Shown here piece by piece: positions 8,176-17,309 of a DNA stretch of 64,000 nucleotides (within the stretch, counting starts at the first letter, position 1; every line of letters starts with the position of its first letter). The notes beneath the pieces were generated by a model. That model was not told where the DNA came from. It did no database searches and saw only the letters and a program-made list of their open reading frames with translations. The DNA is from Rhizohabitans arisaemae. GTDB lineage: Bacteria > Actinomycetota > Actinomycetes > Streptosporangiales > Streptosporangiaceae. Made by a program: the position numbers and the translations under genes. The stretch covers positions 1,302,001 through 1,366,000 of the forward strand of contig NZ_BLRH01000034.1 in NCBI RefSeq assembly GCF_025996515.1, given 5' to 3'.

Positions 8176-9066
8176 TCAGGGTGGGGCCACGGCGGGGCCG
8201 TAGGCGCGGACGCAGTAGGCGGACAGGTCGGCGGCGAGCGCGGCGAGGGTTTCGGCGGCGTAGTGGGTGGGGTCCCAGGCGGCGTAGACGTCGATGGACA
8301 GCTCGCCGTGGGGGGTGCGGACGGCGAGGGGGCGCAGGCCGTAGCGCGGGTCGTCGGAGACGACGGCGACGCCGCGGCCGGCGGCGGCGAGGGCTTGGGC
8401 GATCTGCGGGACGGTGGTCTCGAAGGCGACGTCGCAGGCCTGCCCGGTGTCCAGGACCGCGTTGTCGAAGCGGCGTCGGGTGCCGTGGTCGGGGGTGAGC
8501 AGCAGGAGGGGCTCGGCGATGAGTTCGACGACGGCGACGTGGTCTCGGCGGTGGAGGCGGTGCCCGTCGGGGACGTAGGCCCAGATCGGGAGGCGGGCGA
8601 GGAGCCGCCAGGCGAGGTGGAGCGGCGGCGGCGCCGAGGAGATGGCCAGGTCGGCACCGCGGCTGAGGGTGGTGTAGGCGGCGGTGAGGAGTTCTTCCCG
8701 GACGGTGATGAACGGGTCGGCCTGCGTGGTGGTGGCGATGTAGGGCGCGATGACGTCGGCGACGGTGGTGGGCGGCGCGGCGACGGTGAGGCGGGGCGGC
8801 CGACCGGCGGCGAGGGCGCACAGGGTGGTCTGGGCGTGTCCGGCGCGGACGAGGAGGTCCCGGGCGATGGGGAGGAACCGCTCACCGGCGGGGCTGAGGT
8901 GGAGGCGTCCGCCGTCGCGGACGAACAGTTCGATGCCGAGTCTGCTCTCCAGGCTGCGGAGCTGCCGGGACAGGGAGGGCTGGGCCACGAGTTCGCGTTC
9001 GGCGGCTTTGACGGTGGACCCGGTCTCGACGACGGCGAGGAAGTAGCGGAGATGCCGCAGCTCCAT
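8176..9066 (-). CDS. LysR-family transcriptional regulator
   Basis: A 296-residue LysR protein. It has an N-terminal winged helix (MELRHLRYFLAVVETGS, then SLSRQLRSLESRLGIELF, residues 1-60) and a periplasmic-binding-like effector domain from about residue 90. It is divergent from the first of three tandem secreted serine hydrolases, with 154 bases between the starts. That gap contains a good inverted repeat at 9129-9151. The arrangement recalls AmpR/AmpC, although only the geometry and the hydrolase superfamily are shared. It probably controls the hydrolase genes (inference); the effector is unknown. Confidence 0.88.
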   Translation of the reverse strand: MELRHLRYFLAVVETGSTVKAAERELVAQPSLSRQLRSLESRLGIELFVRDGGRLHLSPAGERFLPIARDLLVRAGHAQTTLCALAAGRPPRLTVAAPPTTVADVIAPYIATTTQADPFITVREELLTAAYTTLSRGADLAISSAPPPLHLAWRLLARLPIWAYVPDGHRLHRRDHVAVVELIAEPLLLLTPDHGTRRRFDNAVLDTGQACDVAFETTVPQIAQALAAAGRGVAVVSDDPRYGLRPLAVRTPHGELSIDVYAAWDPTHYAAETLAALAADLSAYCVRAYGPAVAPP

Positions 9067-9128
9067 CGCACACTCCGGGTGCCGGTCGTATGAGTTTTCT
9101 GAATTCTATCCCTCGCCGTCGGGAATAG

Positions 9129-9151
9129 TCGATCATGTAGGCATTGATCGA
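9129..9151. promoter_or_regulatory. Probable LysR operator in the divergent promoter region
   Basis: TCGATCA (9129-9135) and TGATCGA (9145-9151) form a perfect 7-base inverted repeat with a 9-base centre between the LysR gene and hydrolase A. Related GATCGA-type sites lie upstream of hydrolase B (TCGATCA near 11335) and hydrolase C (TCGAT and ATCGA arms, 13503-13517). One regulator could therefore act on all three. Confidence 0.5.
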
Positions 9152-9220
9152 CTTCGATCGGCCGGCCGGCACTTCCGCCCCGATCGACACTGACCCTTTT
9201 CCTGGAAATCGGAGTGACGT

Positions 9221-10969
9221 TTGCGAAAGCATGCACTTTTTCCCCTCGTGACGGCCGCGGTGCTGATGGTGGGTCTCGCACCGGCCACCGCGACCGCCGC
9301 CCCGGGGTCGGCCCGGGCCTCGGCGGGCACCGAGGAACCCGGCCGGGGCCCCACCGAGCCCCTCCCCGACGAGACGTTCGCCGCACCCGCCGGGGCCCCG
9401 AACCCCGCGCACCGCTTCGAAGGGCGGCTGACCCTGTTCGGTGAATCCCACGAGGGCGGATTCACCGAGCTCAGGGACCCGTACGCCATGGCCGGCCCCG
9501 GCGACGAGCCGATCAAGCACCTCCCCGAGATCTCCGTGGAGTTCGTCGGGGACGGCGGGCACCTCATCCCCCGGGTCCAGGGCCTGACCTTCACCGGCCA
9601 CCCCGACTGGAACCTGATCGTCGGACCCGGCCGGGCCTGGCAGCAGACCGGCGCGGGCGGATGGTCCAAGGCGGCCTTCCCCTTCTCCCTCGTCCCCCGC
9701 TTCACCAACTGCGTGCACAACGGGTCGATGTCGTTCCACTACAACGGCTCGTCGGTGAGCCGGGTGCGGTACCAGGTCACCCAGGAGACGTGCTCGTTCT
9801 TCAACTTCGACATGTGGGGGTCGCTCGCCGCCCAGTATCAGCCGTACGCCGTTCCCGGTGCGGGCGCCCTGAAGGCCGCCCACGCCGCGGAGGTCGCGAA
9901 CCGGCTGCCGACCAAGCCGTTCGCGCAGCTCGCCGTGGACCACCCCGGCGTGGACCCCGACGCGTTCACCCGTGAGGTCGGCGCCCAGCACCTCACCGCG
10001 TACGGCGTGCTCTACCAGGGCGTCAACTACGTCGGCGGCTGCCAGACGCGCTGGGGGACGTACGCGTTCTGCGAGAACATGCGGTTCCCGTCGTTCTCCA
10101 CCTCCAAGACCGCCCTCGCCGCATTCGCGCAGATGCGCCTGGCCCAGCGGTACGGCCTCGGCGCCGGCGCCGAACCGATCGCGGATCACGTGCCGGAGAC
10201 CGCGACCGCGCCGGGTCGCTGGGACGACGTCACGGTCGAGCACGCACTCGACATGGCCACCGGGAACTACACCTCGCCGGTGCGCATGGCCGACGAGGAC
10301 GCCAATCTGATCCCGTTCCTCCTGGCGGGCACCCAGCAGCAGAAGACGTCCCTGGCGCTCGGCTACCCGCGGAGCGCCGCCCCCGGCACGCAGTGGGTCT
10401 ACCACACCACCGACACCTACCTGGCGACCTTGGCCATGCAGGGATACCTGCGGGAACGCGCCGGAGCCTCCGCCGACCTGTTCCGCATGGTGAGCGACGA
10501 GGTGTACGCGCCGATCAAGCTCAGCGCCGGGATCCGGGCGGAGGCCATGCGGGCCGACCACAGCGGGAGCGGGCCGGCGCTCGGGGGAATCGGGCTGTTC
10601 TGGAACACCGACGACATCGCCAAGGTCGCCAAGCTGATGAACGACGACGGCGGCCGGGCCGGGGGCGTCCAGCTCCTGCACCCCGACCCGCTCGACCGGG
10701 CCATGCAGCGCAACCCGGCCGACCGGGGGCTCACCACCACGTCGCCGACGACGCTCTACAACAACGGGACCTGGGCGAGGGTGTTCACCCCCACCGGGTT
10801 CCCGCAGTACTCCTGCACCTTCCGCGTGCCGTACATGTCCGGCTTCGGGGGGATCACCGCGGCGATGATGCCCAACGGGGTGACGTACTACTACTTCAGT
10901 GACAACTACGGCTACTCCTGGACCGATGCGGTCCACGCCGCCGACCGGATCGCTCCGCACTGCCCCTGA
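9221..10969 (+). CDS. Secreted serine hydrolase A (beta-lactamase/DD-peptidase-like)
   Basis: A 582-residue exported protein with an N-terminal signal peptide (RKHALFPLVTAAVLMVGLAPATATAA). It has an N-terminal region of about 250 residues with no recognised domain, then a serine beta-lactamase-like domain. The catalytic SxxK is Ser293-Thr-Ser-Lys296, in the context FPSFSTSKTA. The second motif, usually YxN, reads YHTTDTY. No classical KTG is evident, so the substrate may not be peptidoglycan. The start is TTG: an in-frame stop lies directly upstream and GGAG sits 6 bases before it. It is the first of three tandem paralogues, ends in HCP like the others, and is divergent from the LysR gene. 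Confidence 0.78.
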   Translation: MRKHALFPLVTAAVLMVGLAPATATAAPGSARASAGTEEPGRGPTEPLPDETFAAPAGAPNPAHRFEGRLTLFGESHEGGFTELRDPYAMAGPGDEPIKHLPEISVEFVGDGGHLIPRVQGLTFTGHPDWNLIVGPGRAWQQTGAGGWSKAAFPFSLVPRFTNCVHNGSMSFHYNGSSVSRVRYQVTQETCSFFNFDMWGSLAAQYQPYAVPGAGALKAAHAAEVANRLPTKPFAQLAVDHPGVDPDAFTREVGAQHLTAYGVLYQGVNYVGGCQTRWGTYAFCENMRFPSFSTSKTALAAFAQMRLAQRYGLGAGAEPIADHVPETATAPGRWDDVTVEHALDMATGNYTSPVRMADEDANLIPFLLAGTQQQKTSLALGYPRSAAPGTQWVYHTTDTYLATLAMQGYLRERAGASADLFRMVSDEVYAPIKLSAGIRAEAMRADHSGSGPALGGIGLFWNTDDIAKVAKLMNDDGGRAGGVQLLHPDPLDRAMQRNPADRGLTTTSPTTLYNNGTWARVFTPTGFPQYSCTFRVPYMSGFGGITAAMMPNGVTYYYFSDNYGYSWTDAVHAADRIAPHCP

Positions 10970-10986
10970 CCTGAGGGACCACACCG

Positions 10987-11023
10987 GCCCGTACCCGCTT
11001 CCCACCCGGAGGCGGGTACGGGC
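10987..11023 (+). terminator. Terminator after hydrolase A
   Basis: A perfect 12-base stem (GCCCGTACCCGC and its complement) with a 13-base loop, 17 bases after the stop codon. Confidence 0.7.
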
Positions 11024-11418
11024 TTCCGCGGCTCTCCCGCGGGCCCGGCCCGGAGCCGGTTCCAGCCGGGCGGGTACGGCCCGCGGCGGGCCGCTCGCCG
11101 AGGAAACCCGCGGCGAATTCCCCGTGATCGTTGTGCGTGGTGCTCCTGCCGAGACGCCCCCGGCACGACGATCATCCGACGCCTTCACTCCCCGGTGAAT
11201 CCGTCTGCGAGATCTGCGGCAGGTCACCCGCCGGCCGGGCTCGACGCGCCGGCTCCTGCCACGGGGAACGACTTCCCCATGCCTGCCGGGCATAGCACGC
11301 CGATCTTGTTGGCATTGGACAGCGCCCTTCACCGTCGATCAGATTTGCGGGTGAACACCCCGTCATCGTCGTACGTCAGCGGCAGCCGTACTCGCCGCCG
11401 TCCGGTCTTGGAGTGAAC
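11024..11418. other. Intergenic region before hydrolase B
   Basis: About 395 bases without a gene. It contains a TCGATCA half-site near 11335-11341, like the arms of the LysR-site candidate at 9129-9151. The GGAGTG context of the start is shared with hydrolases A and C, so the duplication included leader sequence. Confidence 0.4.
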
Positions 11419-13224
11419 ATGCGCCCCCGCCTGCCGTCGCTCATCGCGGCGATATCCCTGTTGACCTTCGGTATCGCCGCCCCCACCCCCTCGTCCGCCG
11501 GCACCGGAGCATCCGGCGGGGTCGTCGTCCGCGGGGACCCACTCACCGGGTCCGGCGCGGTCGGCCGGACCGCGCTGACCGCCGAGGAACTGCAGGAGGG
11601 CGACTCGAGCGGGCCCGTACCCGACCAGGCGTTCGCCGTACCCGCCGAGGCGGCGAAGCCGACGCACACCTTCGAAGGCCGCCTGAGTCTGCTCGGTGAA
11701 TCCAGCGGGGGCGGATTCGCCGAGCGCAGGGACTGGGACAACCGGGCGGGGGAGGCGGACTCCCCCATCAAGCACCTGCCGGAGATCTCCGTCGAGTTCG
11801 TCCAGAGCGGCAGCCACCTCATCCCGCGCGTCCAGGGCCTGGCGTACACGGGGGACCCCAACTGGAACCTGATCGTCGGGCCGGGCCGCGCCTGGCGGGA
11901 GAACGGGGACGACGGCTGGTCCCGCGCGGCCTTCCCGTTCTCCATCGTCGTGCGCAACCACAACTGCACCCACAACGGGTCGATGACCTTCCTGTACACC
12001 TCCTCGGAGGTGAGCCGGGTGCGCTACCAGATCACCCAGGAGACCTGCCTGCGCCTCCAGTTCGACATGTGGGGTCAGCTGGAGGCCGACTACCGTCCGT
12101 CCCGGGTGCCGGGAGCCCACGGGCTCAAGGCGGCCCATGCCGCGGAGGTCGCAAGCCGGTTGCCGAGCAAGCCGTTCGCGCAGCTCGCGGTGGACCACCC
12201 GGGGGTCGACCCAAGCGCCTTCACCGCGACGCTGACCCCCGAGCACCTCACCGCGTACGGCGTGCTGTACCGGGGCGTGCACTACGCAGGCGACTGCCGG
12301 ACCCGGTACGGGACCTACGCGTTCTGCGAGAACATGCGGCTCCCGTCCTACTCGACGGCCAAGACGGCCTTCGCGGCGATCGCCCAGATGCGGCTGGCCC
12401 AGAAGTACGGCATGGGCGCGGCCGGCCAGCTGCTCAAGGACCACGTGCCCGAACTCGCCCACGCGGCCGGGGACTGGAGCGATGTCACGCTTGAGCACGC
12501 CGTCGACCAGGCCACCGGGAACTTCGACTCGGCGGCGTTCATGGGCGACGAGGACACCACCATGAACGACTTCCTCAACGTCGAGTCCTACCAGGGGAAG
12601 GTGAACGCGGCCCTGCGCTATCCGCGCCGCGCCGCCCCCGGCACCCAGTGGGTCTACCACACCTCCGACACGTTCCTGGCGACCCGCGCGATGAACAACT
12701 ACCTGCGCAAGCGGGCGGGCGGTTCGTCGGACGTCTTCCGCATGGTCGCCGACGAGGTGTACAAGCCGATCAAGCTCAGCGCGGGCACCCGGGCCCAGAC
12801 CCTGCGGACCGACAACAGCCCGAACGGCTCCCCCGTGGGCGGGTACGGGCTGTTCTGGAACGCCGACGACCTGGCCAAGGTCGCCAAGCTGATGAACGAC
12901 GACGCGGGCCGGGCCGGCGGGGCGCAACTCCTCCACCCGGGGCTGCTCGCCCAGGCCATGCAGCGCGACCCGGCGAACCGGGGCCTGCCCATGGCGTCCA
13001 TCCCGCTGCTCTACAACAACGGCACCCTGGCGTCGACGTTCACCCCTGAGGCGTTCCCGCTGTACCGGTGCACCTTCCGGGTGCCGTTCATGTCCGGGTA
13101 CGGGGGCATCACCGTCGCGATGATGCCCAACGGCGTCACCTTCTACTACGTGGGCGACAACAACGAGTGGTACTGGGATCCGGCCGTGCACGCCGCCCAC
13201 GTGATCGCCCCGCACTGCCCCTGA
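11419..13224 (+). CDS. Secreted serine hydrolase B, paralogue of A and C
   Basis: A 601-residue exported protein with a signal peptide (RPRLPSLIAAISLLTFGIA). It has the same two-part layout as hydrolase A. SxxK is Ser312-Thr-Ala-Lys315 (LPSYSTAKTA), the second motif is YHTSDTF, and the C-terminus is again HCP. Paired cysteines such as those in DCRTRYGTYAFCEN are conserved in all three copies and suggest disulfides outside the cell. The ATG at 11419 is chosen over the GTG at 11413 because it is correctly spaced from TTGGAG. Separate terminators follow A and B, so they are probably separate transcripts despite tandem order. Confidence 0.78.
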   Translation: MRPRLPSLIAAISLLTFGIAAPTPSSAGTGASGGVVVRGDPLTGSGAVGRTALTAEELQEGDSSGPVPDQAFAVPAEAAKPTHTFEGRLSLLGESSGGGFAERRDWDNRAGEADSPIKHLPEISVEFVQSGSHLIPRVQGLAYTGDPNWNLIVGPGRAWRENGDDGWSRAAFPFSIVVRNHNCTHNGSMTFLYTSSEVSRVRYQITQETCLRLQFDMWGQLEADYRPSRVPGAHGLKAAHAAEVASRLPSKPFAQLAVDHPGVDPSAFTATLTPEHLTAYGVLYRGVHYAGDCRTRYGTYAFCENMRLPSYSTAKTAFAAIAQMRLAQKYGMGAAGQLLKDHVPELAHAAGDWSDVTLEHAVDQATGNFDSAAFMGDEDTTMNDFLNVESYQGKVNAALRYPRRAAPGTQWVYHTSDTFLATRAMNNYLRKRAGGSSDVFRMVADEVYKPIKLSAGTRAQTLRTDNSPNGSPVGGYGLFWNADDLAKVAKLMNDDAGRAGGAQLLHPGLLAQAMQRDPANRGLPMASIPLLYNNGTLASTFTPEAFPLYRCTFRVPFMSGYGGITVAMMPNGVTFYYVGDNNEWYWDPAVHAAHVIAPHCP

Positions 13225-13237
13225 TCTGCTCCCCCCA

Positions 13238-13271
13238 GGGGCCTCCGCCCAGCGGGCCGGGCGGAGGCCCC
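13238..13271 (+). terminator. Terminator after hydrolase B
   Basis: A perfect 13-base stem (GGGGCCTCCGCCC and its complement) with an 8-base loop, 13 bases after the stop codon. Confidence 0.75.
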
Positions 13272-13619
13272 GCACAGACTCGTGGCCAACCCCCCCGGGC
13301 CACGCGGCAGCCGTACCCGTCCGGTTCATCCCTGTTGGAGCCGGGCGGGTATGGTTCTCTGGCTTTTGCGGCGGTGGCCCGTACCAGCCCTTTTGATCTT
13401 TAACCAGGGGTGTACGGGCGCCGGTGCGCGGCCCCGAGTCGTAGCCGGGCGCCCGGAACGGCAGCCGGTGATCACGATTTCGGCGGCGGCTGGACTTATC
13501 CCTCGATTGTTGATCGAATTACCGGCATCACCCGGTCGCTCTCCGGCCCAGCGGAAACCCACCGGCATCCCCACATGCGTACGTGGAAGCCTTTCCCCTT
13601 GTTCGGATCCGGAGTGCAC
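13272..13619. promoter_or_regulatory. Upstream region of hydrolase C with a LysR-like site
   Basis: About 350 bases without a gene. An inverted repeat with arms TCGAT (13503-13507) and ATCGA (13513-13517) resembles the site in the LysR/hydrolase A gap. GGAG at 13611-13614 is the ribosome site for the ATG at 13620. Confidence 0.4.
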
Positions 13620-15383
13620 ATGCGTGTCCGCCTGCCGCTGACCCTTGCGGCGATCGCCCTGCTGGCAGTGGGTGCCGCCACCCTCGTCCACAGCTCCCGC
13701 TCCCCCGCCGGCGTCCCCGAGCGCCCCGCGCTGAGCGCCGCCGACCTGACCGGGGGCGCCCCCGCGGGCCCCGTCCCCGACCAGGCGTTCGCCGTACCCG
13801 CCGATGCCGCGGGGCCCGCACACACCTTCCAGGGTCGCCTCATCCTGGACGGGGAATCCGCCGAGGGCGGCTTTCGTGTGGTGCAGGATGAATTCGACAA
13901 CGCCGGTTCCGGAGACAACCCCGTCAGGCACCTGCCGGACATCTCCCTGGAGTTCGTGCAGGACGGCGGCGAACTGATCCCCGCGGTCCAGGGCCTCGTC
14001 TACACCGGCCACCCCGGCTGGAACCTGATCGTCGGGCCCGGCCGGGCCTGGCGGCAGGGCGGCGACGGCGACCGCTCCCGGGCCGCCTTCCCGTTCACCC
14101 TGGTCAGCAGGAACCAGAACTGCACCCACAACGGGTCGATGACGTTCCTCTACGACGCCGCCACGGTGAGCCGGGTACGGTATCAGGTCACCCAGGAGAC
14201 CTGCCCGTACTTCAAGTTCGACATGTGGGGACAGCCGGCCGCCCGCTATCAGCCGTATCCGGTGAAGGACGCCGACGCGATCAAGGCCGCGCACGCCGCC
14301 GAGGTCGCCGCCCGCCTGCCGGTCAAACCCTTCGAGCGACTCGCCGAAGACCACCCGGGGGTCGACCCGGCGGCGTTCACGAAGGGGATCGGTCCCGACC
14401 ATCTGACCGCCCACGGCCTGTTCTACAAGGGTGTCCACTACGTCGCCGGCTGCCGGACCCGCCACGGGACCTACGCGTTCTGCGAGAACATGCGGCTCCC
14501 GTCCTTTTCGACGGCCAAGACGGCGTTCGCCGCGGTCGCCCACATGCGCCTCGCCCAGCGGTACGGCCCGGAGGTCTCCACCGAGCCGATCGAAGCCCAC
14601 CTTCCCGAACTCAAGAACGCGGCCGGGGACTGGACGGGCGTCACCTTTGAGCACGGGGTCGACCTCGCGACCGGGAACCACGCCTCGGCGGCGTTCATGG
14701 ACGACGAGAACGCCTCCGTCGGCCGGTTCTTCAACGCCGAGTCCTACGGGGACAAAACAGCCGCCGCCATCGGGTACCCCCGCCGCTCCGACCCCGGCAC
14801 ACGCTGGGTCTACCACACCTCGGACACCTTCCTGGTCACCCAGGCGATGGCCAATTACCTGCGGAAACGTACGGACGAGTCGGCCGACCTGTTCCGCATG
14901 GTCAGCGACGAGGTGTACAAGCCGATCAAGCTCAGCGCCGGCACCCGGGCCCAGACCCTGCGCACCGACAACAAGCCGGACGGCGCACCCCACGGCGGAG
15001 CCGGGCTGTTCTGGATCGCCGACGACCTCGCCAAGACGGCCAAACTCCTCAACGACGACCGCGGCAAAGCCGACGGCGTCCAACTCCTCCACCCCGGGGA
15101 GCTCGACTCCGCCATGCAGCGCGACCCGGCCGACCGCGGCCTGCCCTCCGGCCCGTCCGGCGCGGGGTTCTACAACAACGGCACCCCCGCGGAGGTGTTC
15201 ACCCCGGCCGCCTTCCCCCAGTACACGTGCACCTTCCACGTGCCGTACATGTCAGGCTTCGGGGGGATCACCGTCGCCATGATGCCGAACGGCGTCACCT
15301 TCTACTACATCAGCGACAACAACGAGTACGCCTGGGCCGACGCCGTCCACACCGCCAACCGAATCAGCCCCCACTGCCCCTGA
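13620..15383 (+). CDS. Secreted serine hydrolase C, paralogue of A and B
   Basis: A 587-residue exported protein with a signal peptide (RVRLPLTLAAIALLAVGAA). SxxK is Ser297-Thr-Ala-Lys300 (LPSFSTAKTA), the second motif is YHTSDTF, and the C-terminus is HCP. It is most like hydrolase B in the N-terminal region, where both share VPDQAFAVPA, and in the segment KPIKLSAGTRAQTLRTDN. The frame stays open 70 codons upstream, but the ATG at 13620 with its GGAG site and immediate signal peptide is clearly the start. Three copies with diverged N-terminal halves suggest expansion of one extracellular activity against related substrates (inference). Confidence 0.78.
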   Translation: MRVRLPLTLAAIALLAVGAATLVHSSRSPAGVPERPALSAADLTGGAPAGPVPDQAFAVPADAAGPAHTFQGRLILDGESAEGGFRVVQDEFDNAGSGDNPVRHLPDISLEFVQDGGELIPAVQGLVYTGHPGWNLIVGPGRAWRQGGDGDRSRAAFPFTLVSRNQNCTHNGSMTFLYDAATVSRVRYQVTQETCPYFKFDMWGQPAARYQPYPVKDADAIKAAHAAEVAARLPVKPFERLAEDHPGVDPAAFTKGIGPDHLTAHGLFYKGVHYVAGCRTRHGTYAFCENMRLPSFSTAKTAFAAVAHMRLAQRYGPEVSTEPIEAHLPELKNAAGDWTGVTFEHGVDLATGNHASAAFMDDENASVGRFFNAESYGDKTAAAIGYPRRSDPGTRWVYHTSDTFLVTQAMANYLRKRTDESADLFRMVSDEVYKPIKLSAGTRAQTLRTDNKPDGAPHGGAGLFWIADDLAKTAKLLNDDRGKADGVQLLHPGELDSAMQRDPADRGLPSGPSGAGFYNNGTPAEVFTPAAFPQYTCTFHVPYMSGFGGITVAMMPNGVTFYYISDNNEYAWADAVHTANRISPHCP

Positions 15384-15424
15384 CCCCGCCACCACCCTGC
15401 CGAACCTCAACGCGCCCCCACGCA

Positions 15425-16099
15425 TCACCGGGCCAGAGCGGCTTGCACCATGGTGAACCAGCCGTCGGCGTGGGGGCACGCCTTTCGAATGTCGTCGATG
15501 CCGACCTCCGAGATCACCAGCGGTCCGTCGGACGTCTTCCGATATCGCGGGCAGAGATTCAGGATCCGCTTGGACGGGGCCGTGGTGATCCCGTCGTTGA
15601 CGAGCTCGGCCCCGTGCGCAGTGGAAACGATCAACCTCATGGCTTCGGCGAGCCCGTCGTCTCCGGTCAACTCGGCGAGCGCGTCGTGACCCAGCAGCAC
15701 CCAGGTCTCGATCTCGTGGAGCACGAGGTGCGGCGCGAATCGCCGGTCGCCGACGGCTTCCGCCATGGATCTCTCGACGTGGGCGACCCGGTCATACGGT
15801 GTTCCATGGGGCCGCGTCGCCATACCCGGCACGTCGCCGGGTAGCCCGTAGTAGTCGAAGAGAGTCGTCAACAGGGTGATCGAGGAGTCACGAAGAAGAA
15901 GCCGGATCTCCGGAAGGAGTCTCCCCCACGTACCCAGGCCTCCCTTGTAGGCGCAGCCGCCCGCTGGCCGCTTGGTCTTGTGGATGGACCAGGTGACATG
16001 GATGTCGCCGACCGCGAAGTAGGGGGCGATGATCTCCCGGACGACCGTCTCCTCGGTCTGACCCTCACAGAGAATGTGCAGACGCGGCATCTTGATCAC
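15425..16099 (-). CDS. DUF4276 (TOPRIM-like) partner of the upstream ATPase
   Basis: A 224-residue protein of the DUF4276 type, which resembles TOPRIM nuclease folds. An early Glu lies in the strand-turn ILCEGQTEETVV, followed by an acidic FDYYGLPGD segment and then HEIETWVLL. Its GTG start overlaps the stop of the ATPase gene by four bases, so the two are translated together and probably form one complex. ATPase plus TOPRIM-like pairs include OLD and PARIS-type anti-phage systems, so a defence role is likely. Which branch this belongs to cannot be decided by eye. An ATG three codons inside is an alternative start. Confidence 0.75.
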   Translation of the reverse strand: MIKMPRLHILCEGQTEETVVREIIAPYFAVGDIHVTWSIHKTKRPAGGCAYKGGLGTWGRLLPEIRLLLRDSSITLLTTLFDYYGLPGDVPGMATRPHGTPYDRVAHVERSMAEAVGDRRFAPHLVLHEIETWVLLGHDALAELTGDDGLAEAMRLIVSTAHGAELVNDGITTAPSKRILNLCPRYRKTSDGPLVISEVGIDDIRKACPHADGWFTMVQAALAR

Positions 16100-17220
16100 C
16101 GATGCTCGGCTTGTGGTCTGCCTCCGAGCAGATTCTTCTCCCAGAGTTCCCCCAGGGAGTAGTCGGCGAGCCAGTCCTGCAGGCGGACGGGATCAGGCCG
16201 GTCGAACACCGATGCCCCGTCGACTCGCTCGACGACGATCAGATCGGCGAGTTCGAACTGATTCATCAGGGTCACGGATTGGGTGGCGATGAGAACCTGG
16301 CTGTCCCTGGCGGCGGCCCGCAGCATGTCGGCCAGCTGCACGATGGCGAACGGATGGAGCCCCAGCTCCGGTTCGTCCAGGACGACGAGGTGCGGCAGGG
16401 CGGGCATGCTCAGGAGAGTCGTCAGGCAGATGAATCGCAGCGTGCCATCCGACAAGGCCTCGGCGGGGAAGACGACGTCGGAGCCTTCCTGCCGCCAGCG
16501 GAGTCGCAGCCTGCCGTTCTCTTCGATGAGTACGAAATCCCGGAAGAACGGAGCCACCTGCCGCACGGTACGCACGATCCGCCGATAGGCGGTGGCTTCA
16601 CTGTCGCGAAGCCGGAGCAGGACGGCGGCCAGATTGCCCGCATCCGGATGCAAGACGACGTTGTCGGACGCGTATCCCATCCGCTTGACGGGGGCGTTCC
16701 GACCGGTGTCGTGAAAGTGGAAGACACGGCAACCGCGAAGCGTATCCATAATCAGGACAGGGTCTGCCATTCCCGGCAGTGCCCACGAACGGCGTTCCGG
16801 CGGCTCAATCGCACTCAGTCTGCTCTCTCGGTGGCCTCGTCCCAGTTCCATCACCTCCGGCAATCCGTCATCGAAGTAATCTCCTGAATGGACTCTCTCC
16901 ACACCGAAGATCAGCTCATCCCCCGCCGCGGGGATCAACTCCGCCGCATAGCCGCCGAGCTCGATATCGACTTCAAGTCTGATCTTCGCTGCGCCTTTGG
17001 TTCGGTCGTGGACGAGCGCAGACGCTCCACCGGCCTGGCCCACGAAAAGGTTCAGTTCGCCCTCGACGATGCGGCCCATCATGGCCAGCGCCGAAATCAG
17101 GTTGCTCTTGCCCGCGCCGTTGGCGCCGACCAGAACATTGAGGTCACCGAGCTCGACCCTCGCCGAACGGATCGAGGTGTAACCCTCGATCCGGATCTCC
17201 TGAAGCCTGGGGCGTGCCAT
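16096..17220 (-). CDS. AAA/ABC-type ATPase of a probable defence pair
   Basis: A 374-residue SMC/ABC-like ATPase of the AAA_15/AAA_21 group. It opens with the family pattern EIRIEGYTSIRSARVELGDLN... and has Walker A GANGAGKSN at about 33-41. It also has an ABC signature-like LSDGTLRFICL, Walker B LPHLVVLDEPELGLHP and the switch segment ATQSVTLMN. Family members sense invasion or damage and control a partner nuclease. It is the first gene of a two-gene unit with the DUF4276 protein (GTGA overlap). The isolated position beside unrelated metabolic genes fits a small mobile defence cassette, but no mobility gene or attachment site is visible. Confidence 0.85.
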   Translation of the reverse strand: MARPRLQEIRIEGYTSIRSARVELGDLNVLVGANGAGKSNLISALAMMGRIVEGELNLFVGQAGGASALVHDRTKGAAKIRLEVDIELGGYAAELIPAAGDELIFGVERVHSGDYFDDGLPEVMELGRGHRESRLSAIEPPERRSWALPGMADPVLIMDTLRGCRVFHFHDTGRNAPVKRMGYASDNVVLHPDAGNLAAVLLRLRDSEATAYRRIVRTVRQVAPFFRDFVLIEENGRLRLRWRQEGSDVVFPAEALSDGTLRFICLTTLLSMPALPHLVVLDEPELGLHPFAIVQLADMLRAAARDSQVLIATQSVTLMNQFELADLIVVERVDGASVFDRPDPVRLQDWLADYSLGELWEKNLLGGRPQAEHR

Positions 17221-17309
17221 AGGTCAAGCTTAGAGCCGGATCGTCCCCGGGTGCCGTCGATGCGCCCGGGCCGGTCGGTCACTGCCGACGTCAGGCCCCC
17301 GCCCGGCCG

